Below, in pieces: positions 45,350-56,254 of a DNA stretch of 64,000 nucleotides. The notes under the pieces are model-generated. The model did no database searches and was not told the origin of the DNA. It saw only the letters and a program-made list of their open reading frames with translations. The number at the start of each line of letters is the position of its first letter. Position 1 is the stretch's first letter. The stretch is from positions 1-64,000 of the forward strand of contig NZ_JPEO01000001.1 of the NCBI RefSeq assembly GCF_000753795.1. The letters are read 5' to 3'. Origin of the DNA: Shewanella mangrovi (GTDB lineage Bacteria > Pseudomonadota > Gammaproteobacteria > Enterobacterales > Shewanellaceae). The position numbers and the translations under genes were made by a program.

Positions 45350-48256
45350 TTATACGTGGCTGACTAACACCAGACGAATAGCATCTAACTGCAACTGACA
45401 GTTATCCAGATAGTTGGCCAATTCACTTTGCAACTGACGCAGATAGTCCAATTCTTCATCACGAATGTTAGGGTTTACCGCTTGTAATGCTTCAAGGCGA
45501 TTCAGCTCACTGTTGAGGCTGGTTTCCATCTCAGTGCGCGCCTGCGCCACAATCTGTTCCAGTGCCGTTTGTGCATGTTGGCTGCCTTTTTCTAACAGCG
45601 GATGTAACAGGGTTTGTGAGGCATTGACCAGCTTGCTACCAATATGGCGATTTACTGGACTCAGCTGTTGATTCCACTGTTCGTAATTCACCTTGGCACC
45701 AAGGTTATTGCCGTCTTTATCCAGCAAGACGCGGATCGGGGTGGCCGGCAGGTAGCGGAACAATTGTGATGATTTTGGCGCTGAGGCGTCAGCCATATAG
45801 ATCATCTCAAGGAAAATAGTACCTGCAGGGAGCGCCTTATTCTTCAACAACGCCACCGCTGTGCTACCGGTTTCAGAGCCAGTGATCAGATCGATACCGG
45901 TTTGCACCAACGGATGTTCGAGCGTGATCAGTGCGATATCGTCGCGTGACAGCGCTTTATCACGATCAAACGTCACTGTGACGCCGTCTTCTGGCAGACC
46001 TGGATAGGTAGGGAACATCATATGTTCAGTCGGCTTCAGCACCATGGCATTTTCGCCGCGATCTTCTTGGTCGATCCCCAAAATATCCCACAGTCGAATA
46101 ATGCTGCCGATGGTATCAGTATTGCCGTCCATTTCGGCAAGGGTTTCCGCCAAGGCTACGGCTTTACGGCCACCATGTGAATTGAGCTCCAGCAGCTTAT
46201 CGCGGCCTTGTTCCATCGCTTGTTTCAAGGCTTTGTATTGGCTGTGGGTTTGATTCAGCAAGGTGGTCAGTTCGGCGTCATCTTCGTTGATTAACAACTG
46301 CATCAGTTGCTCAGAGTGCGCCTTGTAAAGTTCATGGCCGCCCGGGCAGGTTAACTCAAAGGCGTTCAGACCTTCGTGATACCAACGCAGCAGCGTGGTT
46401 TGCGCCGAACCATTGAGATAAGGTAAGTGAATTTCCACATCGTTTTGCTGGCCGATACGATCGAGACGACCGATACGTTGTTCCAACAAATCGGGATTCA
46501 ATGGCAGATCAAACAGCACTAAGTGGCTGGCGAACTGGAAGTTACGCCCTTCGGAACCGATTTCGGAACAGATTAGCGCCTGAGCGCCACCTTCCTCTTG
46601 TGCGAAGAAGGCACCGGCTTTATCGCGTTCGATAATCGACATGTTTTCATGGAATACAGTCGCGAGAATGCCTTCGCGAGTACGTAAGGCTTCTTCCAGT
46701 GCCAAAGCGGTGTTGGCCTGAGAAGCAATAATCAGTACTTTTTTGCTGCGATGGGTTTTCAGGAAATCAATCAGCCAGTCGACGCGTGGATCGAACTTCC
46801 ACCACGCATCGGCATTTTCATCAAACTGCTGATAGATCTTTTCAGGACTCAGCACTAAACGTGCTCGGGTCTCAATCGGCAGGTTACGGTTCATCATGCC
46901 ACTGACGCGCAACGCCGTTTGGTATTGCGACGGGATCTCTTGCGGATAGGCATGGAAAATACGTTGCGGAAAGCCTTTCACAGAGGCACGGCTGTTACGG
47001 AAGAGTACGCGACCGGTGCCGTGGCGATCGAGCAATTGCTGCAGCAGTTCATCGCGTGCCTGTTCGCGCAGCTCGCTATCGATGTCTTCCGCCTGAATCA
47101 GCTTTAAGGCAGGTACGATATCGTTCTCGGCCAGCAGTTCGGTCAGGCTGGCAATGACGTCATCGGGAATGCGCGCGCCACTGGCAATAGCATCGGCGGC
47201 CATCGCGACTTGGCGATAGTCCTGCTCTTCACGCACAAAGGCGTCATAGTCGTAAAAACGGTTTGGATCCAGCAGACGCAAACGCGCGAAATGGCTTTCA
47301 TGACCGAGTTGATCTGGCGTTGCCGTTAGCAGCAATACGCCGGGGATCACTTGCGACAAAGCATCGACGACTTGATAAGGGCGACTTGGTTTATCGGCAG
47401 ACCATTCTAAGTGATGCGCTTCGTCAACCACCAACAGATCCCAATCCGCATCCAGCGCTTGCTCAAGACGGCGTTTATTACGCAGCAAGTCGATTGAGCA
47501 GATCACTAACTGCTCGGTGTAAAACGGATTATCGTGATCAGCGAAGGCTTCGACACAGCGGTCTTCGTCAAATACTGCAAAACGCAAGTTAAAGCGTCGC
47601 AGCATTTCGACCAGCCATTGATGGCGCAGGGTATCGGGCACCAGAATGAGTACCCGTTCAGCGCGGCCGGTCATCAGTTGCTGGTGGATAATCAAACCCG
47701 CTTCAATGGTTTTGCCTAAGCCCACTTCATCGGCGAGCAATACCCGCGGTGCATGGCGGCGTCCTACCTCGCTGGCGATCCATAATTGGTGTGGGATCAA
47801 GCCCACGCGCGGACCTTGAAGTCCCAGCATGTTTGAGGTGGATAAACGGTAGCGCAATTGCTGTGCCTGATAGCGCACGCTGAAGCGGTCTAAACGGTCG
47901 ATTTGACCCGCGAATAAACGGTCTTGCGGCTTGTTAAAGCGAATATTGTGGTCGAGTAGCGTTTCGCGTAAGTCGCATTGCTCGCCATTGTCGTCGCGAA
48001 TACCCGAGTAAAATACTAACCCATTATCTTCGGTCACTTGTTCAATTTTTAGTGACCAGCCTTCGTGGCTCTTAACTGAATCGCCCGGGTTGTATATGAC
48101 GCGCGTCAGCGGTGCATCATTACGGGCAAAAGTACGGTTTTCACCGGTCGCGGGAAATAGCAGTGAGACCACGCGGCCTTCAAGTTGCACTACAGTTCCC
48201 AATCCAAGCTCTGATTCAGTATCGCTAATCCAGCGTTGGCCTAAAGCAAAGGGCAT
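45350..48256 (-). CDS. rapA: RNA polymerase recycling factor RapA (HepA)
   Basis: RapA is a SWI2/SNF2-family ATPase that binds RNA polymerase and helps release it from post-termination complexes. At 968 residues it has the same length I recall for E. coli RapA. N-terminal Tudor-like domains (about 1-110) are followed by the helicase core with Walker [22 protein letters not shown] (motif II), and motif [12 protein letters not shown]. The C-terminal domain completes the fold. It starts with [12 protein letters not shown] as in the family. Confidence 0.96.
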   Translation of the reverse strand: MPFALGQRWISDTESELGLGTVVQLEGRVVSLLFPATGENRTFARNDAPLTRVIYNPGDSVKSHEGWSLKIEQVTEDNGLVFYSGIRDDNGEQCDLRETLLDHNIRFNKPQDRLFAGQIDRLDRFSVRYQAQQLRYRLSTSNMLGLQGPRVGLIPHQLWIASEVGRRHAPRVLLADEVGLGKTIEAGLIIHQQLMTGRAERVLILVPDTLRHQWLVEMLRRFNLRFAVFDEDRCVEAFADHDNPFYTEQLVICSIDLLRNKRRLEQALDADWDLLVVDEAHHLEWSADKPSRPYQVVDALSQVIPGVLLLTATPDQLGHESHFARLRLLDPNRFYDYDAFVREEQDYRQVAMAADAIASGARIPDDVIASLTELLAENDIVPALKLIQAEDIDSELREQARDELLQQLLDRHGTGRVLFRNSRASVKGFPQRIFHAYPQEIPSQYQTALRVSGMMNRNLPIETRARLVLSPEKIYQQFDENADAWWKFDPRVDWLIDFLKTHRSKKVLIIASQANTALALEEALRTREGILATVFHENMSIIERDKAGAFFAQEEGGAQALICSEIGSEGRNFQFASHLVLFDLPLNPDLLEQRIGRLDRIGQQNDVEIHLPYLNGSAQTTLLRWYHEGLNAFELTCPGGHELYKAHSEQLMQLLINEDDAELTTLLNQTHSQYKALKQAMEQGRDKLLELNSHGGRKAVALAETLAEMDGNTDTIGSIIRLWDILGIDQEDRGENAMVLKPTEHMMFPTYPGLPEDGVTVTFDRDKALSRDDIALITLEHPLVQTGIDLITGSETGSTAVALLKNKALPAGTIFLEMIYMADASAPKSSQLFRYLPATPIRVLLDKDGNNLGAKVNYEQWNQQLSPVNRHIGSKLVNASQTLLHPLLEKGSQHAQTALEQIVAQARTEMETSLNSELNRLEALQAVNPNIRDEELDYLRQLQSELANYLDNCQLQLDAIRLVLVSHV

Positions 48257-48531
48257 TTCGTTATCTTCCTCGGGGTTGCGGGGGCGCGTATGTTATATCA
48301 AACGGCTTACAATACCAATCCCGAACCGCGCGGCGCAAAAGCGGGGTTTTGGGATGCTGACCTGTTGTTAATTAATTGTAGCTTGATGAATTGTCATCGT
48401 GCGGTAAAGGTGCCAGTATAGAACTTAAGCCGTGACGGCGAGACCCTTCCCATCCACTTCACTACGGAGTTCAGATGTACCCTGCGTAACCCACAACAAG
48501 ATGACCATAAGTGCAACAAAATGGAGGCGCT

Positions 48532-49926
48532 ATGGAGCAAGACGACAGAAAATTGTTTGTACTTGATACCAACGTGTTATTGCACGAACCCTTGGCAATA
48601 TACTCGTTCAAAGAACATGATGTTGTAGTACCGATGACAGTTCTGGAGGAACTGGATCAGATAAAAGACCGTAAACGCGATGTCAGCCGTGACGCACGGG
48701 TTGCCATTCGAGCCCTAGAAGACATACTCGGCGGCGATACGACTCCCGAGGAGATTATTAATGGCGTGCCCCTGCCACTTCGCGAAGGCCACACCGATGC
48801 CTCTGGCACACTCTCTATCTTCCCTGACCACCAAATTGACTTCACCATAGGCGCTCTGCCTGGCGACAACAACGACAACAGCATCATCAATACTGCGCTT
48901 CATCTACAGCAACAATATCACCCTCGAACCGTCATTCTGGTCACCAAAGACATCAATATGCGTTTAAAGGCCAAAGGCGCAGGTATGTTGCTGGTGGAGG
49001 ATTATCGTACCGACCAGTTGATTGACGATATTCGCTTTTTAGCCAAAGGTTTTCACGAGTTTGATGGCAATTTTTGGGAGCATCTGCAAAAGGTTTCTAC
49101 TGAACGCCAAGGACGTCATACCGTACATGAGGTGCCTTTAAAGGATCTCGGCGATGACATTTTTTACACCAATCAATATCTATTGGATCAAGAGTCTGAT
49201 TTCTGTGGCCGAGTGATTGGTCGCAGTGAGTCCACCTTAAGCGTGCTCGATTTAGGCCGCGAGCGTTTACTCAATATGGAAGCTTGGGGTGTACGCCCAA
49301 AAAACGTCTACCAAGGCATGGCATTGCAGGCGCTGTTAGACCCTAGTATCGATATGGTGATCCTGACCGGGCCTGCTGGTTGCGGTAAGACCTTGTTAGC
49401 CATGGCGGCCGCGCTTGAATTGGTGGTGGAGCGTAACCAATACGACAAGGTGATTGTGACGCGCAATACGCCAGAAATTGCCGAATCTATCGGTTTTCTG
49501 CCGGGGACCGAAGAGGAGAAGATGGCACCTTGGCTAGCGGCAATTACCGATACGTTGGAAGTGCTGCACAAGCATGATGTCAACCCCACCGGCTCAATGA
49601 ACTACATCATGGATAAGGCCAATATTCAGTTCAAATCCATTAACTTTATGCGTGGTCGTTCGATTCAAAATGCCGTGGTGATTCTGGATGAATGCCAAAA
49701 CTTAACCGCATCGCAAATCAAAACCATGATCACCCGTATGGGGGAGGGCACCAAATTGATTTGCAGCGGCAACTTGGCACAAATTGATTCAAATTACCTC
49801 ACCGCTGTGACCTCGGGCTTAACCTATATTGTTGAACGGTTTAAACACTTTGAAGGCAGCGCCAACATCTATCTCAACGGTGTGGTGCGTTCTCGCTTGG
49901 CAGAATTTGCCGAAGAACAACTGTAA
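48532..49926 (+). CDS. PIN-PhoH fusion protein (PhoH family ATPase)
   Basis: This 464-residue protein has an N-terminal PIN-type nuclease domain (about 5-140; FVLDTNVLLHEP with the first acidic residues) and a C-terminal PhoH ATPase domain (about 220-460). The ATPase domain has Walker A GPAGCGKT and Walker B VVILDECQN. PIN-PhoH proteins are RNA helicase/RNase-like enzymes in other bacteria; the target here is unknown. The ATG at 48532 has GGAGG four bases upstream, so I prefer it to a GTG seven codons earlier. Confidence 0.9.
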   Translation: MEQDDRKLFVLDTNVLLHEPLAIYSFKEHDVVVPMTVLEELDQIKDRKRDVSRDARVAIRALEDILGGDTTPEEIINGVPLPLREGHTDASGTLSIFPDHQIDFTIGALPGDNNDNSIINTALHLQQQYHPRTVILVTKDINMRLKAKGAGMLLVEDYRTDQLIDDIRFLAKGFHEFDGNFWEHLQKVSTERQGRHTVHEVPLKDLGDDIFYTNQYLLDQESDFCGRVIGRSESTLSVLDLGRERLLNMEAWGVRPKNVYQGMALQALLDPSIDMVILTGPAGCGKTLLAMAAALELVVERNQYDKVIVTRNTPEIAESIGFLPGTEEEKMAPWLAAITDTLEVLHKHDVNPTGSMNYIMDKANIQFKSINFMRGRSIQNAVVILDECQNLTASQIKTMITRMGEGTKLICSGNLAQIDSNYLTAVTSGLTYIVERFKHFEGSANIYLNGVVRSRLAEFAEEQL

Positions 49927-49937
49927 AGCATCTTAGC

Positions 49938-49968
49938 CACGACAAAGGCCTCGTTGAGGCCTTTGTTT
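49938..49968 (+). terminator. Intrinsic terminator after the PIN-PhoH gene
   Basis: ACAAAGGCCTC-GTT-GAGGCCTTTGT followed by four more T residues. Confidence 0.88.
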
Positions 49969-50040
49969 TTCAAGGCAAACTGCTATCATAAAGGCTTATT
50001 TTTTCGCTGTTTTGCCAGCCGTCGTATCCAAGGGTAGCGG

Positions 50041-53000
50041 ATGAAGCCTACTGAGCCAGATCTCCAGCTAAAGTCGCCAATTCAAAAAAACTACAACCGA
50101 GCGGTGTTTTACACCTATATCGGCGTGATTGTATTGGCGTTATTGACGGCTTGGTTGTACTTTGAGCGGCAGAAAACCGAACAGATGCAATTGCGTGAAG
50201 AGCAGGTTGATCGCCATGTGATGCAGATTGACCTGTTGCTGGAATCCAGTATTCGTGCGGTGAAAAGTTTGCGTAATATTGCCGTCGATCATCTGCGACT
50301 CGCGGAAGATGTACGTAAGGATAGACTGCCGCAGTATCAGAAATTTAATGAACAAGGGCAGTACTTTACCCTTGAACCGACCTATGCCAACAGCGGTCAG
50401 CCATTTACCAATATGGGGCGAATTACCGGTATTGGTTCTCTCGATGGCCGCAGCGAGAAATTCTACCAAGAATTGGAAATGTTGTTTGAGCTGTCGCTGT
50501 CATTTCCGGTTGCCAAAGAGGCCGCACCCAAGGCATCTGCCATCTATTACATCTCCAAACGCCGCATGATGTCTTACTTTCCGTGGCCTTCGGATGAGAT
50601 GCGCTTTCGCGATGACATGTTAACCCGCAAGCAGTTTCAACTGTCGACGCCAGAGATGAACCCACAGCGCAGCGTGTTTTGGAGTGAGGCTTACGTTGAT
50701 AGCGCCGGAAATGGCCTGCTGACGACCTTGGGAGTGCCGATCTATCTCGATAATGATTTTATCGGTTCCATCAACTTGGATATGACCTTGGCGTCATTGG
50801 CGAAACAGATCCGCCTTTACTTCAAAATGCCGGGAACGGTGATTTTGCTCGACCAAGGTAACAACATTCTGTCGCACAGCGACTTTGACACCTCCAGCAT
50901 TAACCGCGTCTATCACATCAGTCAACGTTTGCCGCCCGAGCTACATTCATTGCCCGAGTCTGAGCTGTTTGATGCACATGAAGGCATGATCCGTAACGGA
51001 TACTACATTCACTCGGTAGCGCTGCATAACGCACCATGGCGTTTGTTGTATCTGCAAAACGTGGATGACATGTTCTCTGATTCACTAGAGAAGCTTAAAG
51101 CGACCTTCTTTCTGGTGGTACTGGCATTGTCGATTCTGGTAACCATTGTGCACTGGCAGACACGTCGTTCCTTTGTTAGCCCAGCATCACGCTTGTTATC
51201 ACATCTGGAAGAGTGTTCTCGTGCGCCACGTAAACCACCGCTGCGCATCAACAAAGACTGGCTGCCTTGGTTTAAGTTGGTCAGCCGTATCTTTGAAGAA
51301 AACGAGCAATACACTAAGCATTTGGCAGAGCAGAATAAGCGTCTGGATAAGCTGGTGGCGCGCCGTACCGAACGTTTGCGTGAAACCACGGAACGTCGTG
51401 AACAGGAGTTCGCGTTACTGCGGTCGTTACTGGATTCCATTCCCGAGGCGATTGTCTTTAAAGATAAAGACGGAAATTACCTCGGTTGTAACCGCTCCGC
51501 TGAACGGGTTATCGGTTATAGCGAAAGCGAGATGATCGGCCTTAAAGATGACGATCTGATGCCGCCAGAAGCCGCAGCGCGGATTAAAGAGGAAGATCAA
51601 CGCATTCTGCACGACAAGGTGCCGATGCGTTATCAGGAAAAGGTTGAGTTGGTAGGTAAGCCGGTGTTGCTGGATACCCTCAAACTACCTTTCTATAACC
51701 GTCGCGGTGAGTTGCAAGGCTTGATTGTGGTGTGGCGTGATGTCACGCGCGAGTATGAGTCCGCAGAACAACTGCGGTTATCCGAAGAGCGTTACCACCT
51801 CGCGATGGATGCCGTAGAAGATGGTTTGTGGGACTGGTACTTGGATTCTGAACAGATCATCTGTAACGCCTCGTTCTACACCATGTTGGGCTATCAGCCC
51901 AATGAATTCCCGCTGTTGTTGAGCAAGATGGCGCAATTGGTACACCCGGATGATCAAGAACGGGTCGACGAATATCGCGCTGCCTATTTGGCACAACCGG
52001 ACGGTGCCTTTGAAATTGAATTCCGTATGCTCGGCAAAAATGGTCAATATCATTGGCTGTTGTCGCGTGGGCGGATGGTGGAATTTACCGAAGATAATCG
52101 ACCTAAGCGGATGTTGGGAACGCACAAGGATATTACGCGGCAGAAGAGTAACGAAGTGGCGCTGCTCGAAGCCAAGCGTGATGCTGAATTAGCCAACATC
52201 TATAAGAGTGAATTCTTGGCCAATATGAGTCACGAAATTCGTACGCCAATGAATGCCATTATCGGCATGTTGCAACTGGCGCAGCGCACGCCGCTGACGA
52301 CACAACAACAGGATTATTTGGAGAAAGCCGACTTCTCGGCGCAATCATTACTGCGCATCATTAACGATATTCTCGACTTCTCCAAGATTGAAGCCGGTAA
52401 GATGGAACTGGAGCGCGTGCCGTTCCAGCTCGACAGAGTGCTGGAACATGCGCTGGATTTGAATGCACTGAAAGCGCAAGAGAAAGGCATTGAGCTGTTG
52501 CTCTATGCGCCAGTGACTGCGGGCTTAGTGCTGAGCGGCGACCCGTTGCGTTTAGGTCAGGTGTTGGTGAATTTACTCTCTAATGCAGTGAAATTTACCA
52601 GCAGCGGTGAAATTGAACTGGGCTGTGAAGATGTCGGCGAGCGCGACCATCGTATCACGCTAAAATTCTGGGTCCGAGATACTGGCATCGGCATTGAGAA
52701 ACAGAAACAGCAACAGCTGTTTGATGCCTTTGCTCAAGCTGATGGTTCCACCACTAGACAGTACGGTGGCACCGGATTAGGCCTGTCGATCAGTAAGCAT
52801 CTGGTGTCGATGATGGGCGGAGATCTGCAAGTGCATAGTGAGCCCGGTGAAGGCAGTACTTTCAACTTTACTATCAGCTTTGATATTGATGAAGAAGGCA
52901 AAGTTGAACCGCTGGTTATGCCGGATAAATTTAATAATCTGCGTACATTAGTGGTCGACGATAACCCTTCAGCACTGCAGATTTATGCCTCGCAGCTGTG

Positions 53001-53733
53001 CGACTTCCACTTTGATGTTGAAACGGCCACCAGTGGTCAGGAAGCGCTTCAAAAGTTACAACAACATCCGTTTGAGCTATTGCTGCTGGATTGGAAAATG
53101 CCGGAGATGGATGGTTGTGATGTCTTGGTGGCAATGGATGAACTGATTGCCAATGGTAAGTTGGGCTATCGCCCGGTCGTGATCATGATGACGGCCTATT
53201 CAGCCGAGCCAATGGCGCAGGAACTCGATTCATCACGGGTTTATGCACTGCTGCAAAAGCCGTTTAAAGCATCGGCGCTGTTTAATGAAGTCATCAATGC
53301 CTTCACTGACGTTGAAGATACCGAAACGGTCGCCGAAGTGACACCGGTTGCTACCAGTGGCAACCGCGGCGAAATTCTGCTGGTGGAAGACAATCTGATT
53401 AACCAACAGGTGGCGATGGAGTTGTTGCGCAGTGCTGGTTTTAATGTCGATGTTGCCGAAAACGGCCAAGTCGCCTTGGAGATGGTTGAGGCTAAGCACT
53501 ATGACGCGGTGTTGATGGATATTCAGATGCCAGTGATGGATGGTCTGACGGCTACCAAAGAGCTGCGAAAAAGCTATTCTGCCGAGGAGTTACCTATTAT
53601 TGCGATGACGGCCCACGCCATGTCTGGCGACCGTGACAAGAGCTTGGCGGCGGGGATGAATGCCCATATTACCAAGCCGATCATGCTCAATGAGCTGTTT
53701 GATACCCTCAATGAGTGGGTACACAAGGCTTGA
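50041..53733 (+). CDS. Hybrid sensor histidine kinase with two PAS and two receiver domains
   Basis: A 1230-residue membrane kinase. Two membrane helices (about 21-41 and 356-374) enclose a periplasmic Cache-like domain. A HAMP-like/coiled segment follows, then PAS 1 (about 460-570) and PAS-PAC 2 (about 585-705). HisKA has His731 in MSHEIRTPMNAI. The HATPase spans about 835-955 (GTGLGLSISKHLV). REC1 spans about 968-1090 (Asp in LLLDWKMPEMDG) and REC2 about 1115-1228 (VLMDIQMPVMDG). There is no HPt domain, so phosphotransfer onward needs another protein. No cognate regulator gene is adjacent. The ligand and targets cannot be read from sequence. Confidence 0.92.
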   Translation: MKPTEPDLQLKSPIQKNYNRAVFYTYIGVIVLALLTAWLYFERQKTEQMQLREEQVDRHVMQIDLLLESSIRAVKSLRNIAVDHLRLAEDVRKDRLPQYQKFNEQGQYFTLEPTYANSGQPFTNMGRITGIGSLDGRSEKFYQELEMLFELSLSFPVAKEAAPKASAIYYISKRRMMSYFPWPSDEMRFRDDMLTRKQFQLSTPEMNPQRSVFWSEAYVDSAGNGLLTTLGVPIYLDNDFIGSINLDMTLASLAKQIRLYFKMPGTVILLDQGNNILSHSDFDTSSINRVYHISQRLPPELHSLPESELFDAHEGMIRNGYYIHSVALHNAPWRLLYLQNVDDMFSDSLEKLKATFFLVVLALSILVTIVHWQTRRSFVSPASRLLSHLEECSRAPRKPPLRINKDWLPWFKLVSRIFEENEQYTKHLAEQNKRLDKLVARRTERLRETTERREQEFALLRSLLDSIPEAIVFKDKDGNYLGCNRSAERVIGYSESEMIGLKDDDLMPPEAAARIKEEDQRILHDKVPMRYQEKVELVGKPVLLDTLKLPFYNRRGELQGLIVVWRDVTREYESAEQLRLSEERYHLAMDAVEDGLWDWYLDSEQIICNASFYTMLGYQPNEFPLLLSKMAQLVHPDDQERVDEYRAAYLAQPDGAFEIEFRMLGKNGQYHWLLSRGRMVEFTEDNRPKRMLGTHKDITRQKSNEVALLEAKRDAELANIYKSEFLANMSHEIRTPMNAIIGMLQLAQRTPLTTQQQDYLEKADFSAQSLLRIINDILDFSKIEAGKMELERVPFQLDRVLEHALDLNALKAQEKGIELLLYAPVTAGLVLSGDPLRLGQVLVNLLSNAVKFTSSGEIELGCEDVGERDHRITLKFWVRDTGIGIEKQKQQQLFDAFAQADGSTTRQYGGTGLGLSISKHLVSMMGGDLQVHSEPGEGSTFNFTISFDIDEEGKVEPLVMPDKFNNLRTLVVDDNPSALQIYASQLCDFHFDVETATSGQEALQKLQQHPFELLLLDWKMPEMDGCDVLVAMDELIANGKLGYRPVVIMMTAYSAEPMAQELDSSRVYALLQKPFKASALFNEVINAFTDVEDTETVAEVTPVATSGNRGEILLVEDNLINQQVAMELLRSAGFNVDVAENGQVALEMVEAKHYDAVLMDIQMPVMDGLTATKELRKSYSAEELPIIAMTAHAMSGDRDKSLAAGMNAHITKPIMLNELFDTLNEWVHKA

Positions 53734-53795
53734 GTTAAATAGATCAATCCCTTAACTTGAGTTGCATTGAATAATAACAGCAACAGGGATATGGG

Positions 53796-56201
53796 ATGAA
53801 ATCACTTCAGGGGTTATTGCTCAGCATCGTGGCACTGTTTTGGTGCCACGGCGTACTCGCCAAGACGTTAACCTCGTCTGACATCATAGATGACAGCCAA
53901 GCGGCAACAGGCTTTATCAACTACTTTTACGACAAGCAAAGTGGTGAACTTTATCTACAGCCAAATGCGCTCAATCAGCCGATGTTGTTGCTGTCTAGCT
54001 TACCTCACGGTGCGGGTTCTAACGACATTGGCCTAGATCGCGGCCAGCTCGGTAACACCCGCATGGTGCAGTTTGAGCGCCAAGGTCCCTATCTGCTGTT
54101 AAAGCAGCTCAACACTTTTTACCGCGCCGACAGCGATAATCCATTTGAGCAGCGTGCTGTGCATGAAGCCTTTGCGGATTCAATTTTATGGAAGGCCAAA
54201 GTCGTACCCGGAAAAGCACTGTTGGCCCCCGCTAACGATTTGATGATGATGGATTTACACGGCATTGCTGCGCAGCTAAAAGCAACTGGGCAGGGCAGCT
54301 ATCATCTTGATCCTAGTCGCTCCTTGGTGGTGCCGACATCGGTAAAAGCGTTTCAGCGCAATAGCGATGTCGATGTGCAATTGACTTTCGCCGCTGATAA
54401 ACCGGGGACCCAGGTGGCACAAGTCACGCCCGATGGGCATTGGATGACAGTGACCGCGCGTTACTCTTTCATTGCGCTGCCAGAGGCCGGATATCAGGTG
54501 CGTGCCTATCATCCCAATAGTGGTTATCTCTCCGATGAATATATGGATTACGCGACTGCCGTCGACCAAGACATCATCAAGCGCGTATTGCTGCGCCATC
54601 GTCTGCAAAAGGTAAATCCGGGGCCAGCGCCGAGCGAAGTGGTGAAGCCAATTGTGTACTATCTTGATCCAGGCGTGCCAGAACCGATCCGTGGCGCGCT
54701 GCTAGCAGGTGGTCGCTGGTGGTCAAAAGCCTTTGATGATGCAGGTTTTATCGGTGGCTTTAAAATGGAAATGCTGCCGGAAGACGCCGATCCTCAGGAT
54801 ATTCGCTACAACGTCGTGCAATGGGTGCACAGAGCGACCCGAGGCTGGTCTTATGGTGCAGTGGTAACCGATCCCCGAACTGGTGAAATTATTAAAGGAC
54901 AGGTGACGCTTGGTAGTCTGCGGGTAAGACAAGATCATCTGATTGCCCGTGCGGTGACGTCTGGCTGGCCGGATAGAAAAGCCGCCGCGGATGCCTCAAT
55001 GGCGTTGGCCTTGGCGCGTATTCGTCAGTTAGCCGCGCATGAGATTGGCCATACGCTGGGGCTGTCGCATAACTTTGCCGCGTCCACCAATGATAATGCG
55101 TCAGTAATGGATTATCCGCATCCTTACATCGCCTTGAATGAGGGGCAGATTGATATTAGCCAACCTTATAAAGATGGTGTCGGTGCGTGGGATGAGTTTG
55201 CCATCCAATACGGCTACGGTGATTTTGGCGATGAACAGCAAACGCAAACCGCGCTGACTGGCCTGCTTGAACAAACTCATCAACAAGGACTGCGCTACAT
55301 TGCCGAGGCCGATTCGCGGGCAATGAATGCTGGCCAAGCTTATGCCAGTTTGTGGGATCGCGGCGATGATCCGGTCGCCGAATTGAAGCGCCTGCAGCAA
55401 GTCCGCGCCAAAGCATTACAGCAGTTCTCGGCCAATGCATTATTGTCGGGACAGCCGTTAGGAGAGTTGGCGGATGCGTTAGTCCCTTTGTATCTTTTGA
55501 GCCGCTATCAGATTGAAGCGGCAACCAAGTTTATTGGCGGGACTGATTACAGCTATCTGGCCGATTTGCAGCATGGTAGCTGGCATTTTATGGCCCCGGA
55601 ACAACAAAAAGCGGCGTTAGCAGCAGTGTTGGCAACCTTGGATGTGGACGCGTTATATCTGCCGACTTCCGTGCTGGCACATCTGGTGCCGAAAGCGGGT
55701 GATTATCAACGTACGCGTGAAAGCTTTAGCTCTGCGCTCGGGGTGACGAATGATCCGCAAGCGATGTTAGAAGCCTTGAGCCGGCATACTCTGCGTTACT
55801 TGTTGCAACCGGCGCGGCTGAACCGAGTCGCTCAGGGCGCAGCCCGCGATCAAGAACAGTTGTCCGTGACCAGTTTGCTCGATCGTCTGGCGGCTAACAC
55901 AGTGTTAAAGGATTTACCTTCTGGGGCCAAACGTGCTGCCGCGATGCGGATAAATGCAGTGGTGGTTGACAGCACTTTGGATGCGTTGGCAGACGAGCAC
56001 ACCAATGCTGAAGTGAAGGCGCAGCTGACAATGAAGCTTGCCTACTGGAGCAAACAGTTCAAGCGTAAAGCTAAGCGTGTTAGCGAACAGGAAGCGGCTC
56101 ATTACGAACGGATGCTACAAGTGATTGATCAATCACTGGATGGTAAAGCGCTGCGGATGATCAGTTCCCCGGTCGCGATGCCGCCAGGATCGCCTATTTA
56201 A
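53796..56201 (+). CDS. Secreted zinc-dependent metalloprotease (metzincin type)
   Basis: An 801-residue protein with a signal peptide (about 1-22, ending GVLA). The zinc motif HEIGHTLGLSH (His415, His419, His425) follows the metzincin pattern HExxHxxGxxH, and the Met-turn ASVMDYPHP comes about 26 residues later. The DUF5117-like N-terminal part (GYLSDEYMDYA, YYLDPGVPEPIR) matches a family of putative extracytoplasmic proteases of unknown substrate. It stands alone, with a bidirectional terminator after it. Confidence 0.87.
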   Translation: MKSLQGLLLSIVALFWCHGVLAKTLTSSDIIDDSQAATGFINYFYDKQSGELYLQPNALNQPMLLLSSLPHGAGSNDIGLDRGQLGNTRMVQFERQGPYLLLKQLNTFYRADSDNPFEQRAVHEAFADSILWKAKVVPGKALLAPANDLMMMDLHGIAAQLKATGQGSYHLDPSRSLVVPTSVKAFQRNSDVDVQLTFAADKPGTQVAQVTPDGHWMTVTARYSFIALPEAGYQVRAYHPNSGYLSDEYMDYATAVDQDIIKRVLLRHRLQKVNPGPAPSEVVKPIVYYLDPGVPEPIRGALLAGGRWWSKAFDDAGFIGGFKMEMLPEDADPQDIRYNVVQWVHRATRGWSYGAVVTDPRTGEIIKGQVTLGSLRVRQDHLIARAVTSGWPDRKAAADASMALALARIRQLAAHEIGHTLGLSHNFAASTNDNASVMDYPHPYIALNEGQIDISQPYKDGVGAWDEFAIQYGYGDFGDEQQTQTALTGLLEQTHQQGLRYIAEADSRAMNAGQAYASLWDRGDDPVAELKRLQQVRAKALQQFSANALLSGQPLGELADALVPLYLLSRYQIEAATKFIGGTDYSYLADLQHGSWHFMAPEQQKAALAAVLATLDVDALYLPTSVLAHLVPKAGDYQRTRESFSSALGVTNDPQAMLEALSRHTLRYLLQPARLNRVAQGAARDQEQLSVTSLLDRLAANTVLKDLPSGAKRAAAMRINAVVVDSTLDALADEHTNAEVKAQLTMKLAYWSKQFKRKAKRVSEQEAAHYERMLQVIDQSLDGKALRMISSPVAMPPGSPI

Positions 56202-56227
56202 GCGTATGCAGTTGGCTTTGAAGAAAC

Positions 56228-56254
56228 GCTGACTCTTGGTCAGCGTTTTTTTGC
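56228..56254 (+). terminator. Bidirectional terminator between the protease and kinase genes
   Basis: AACGCTGAC-TCTT-GGTCAGCGTT plus seven T residues. The right end overlaps the 3' end of the convergent kinase gene. Confidence 0.88.
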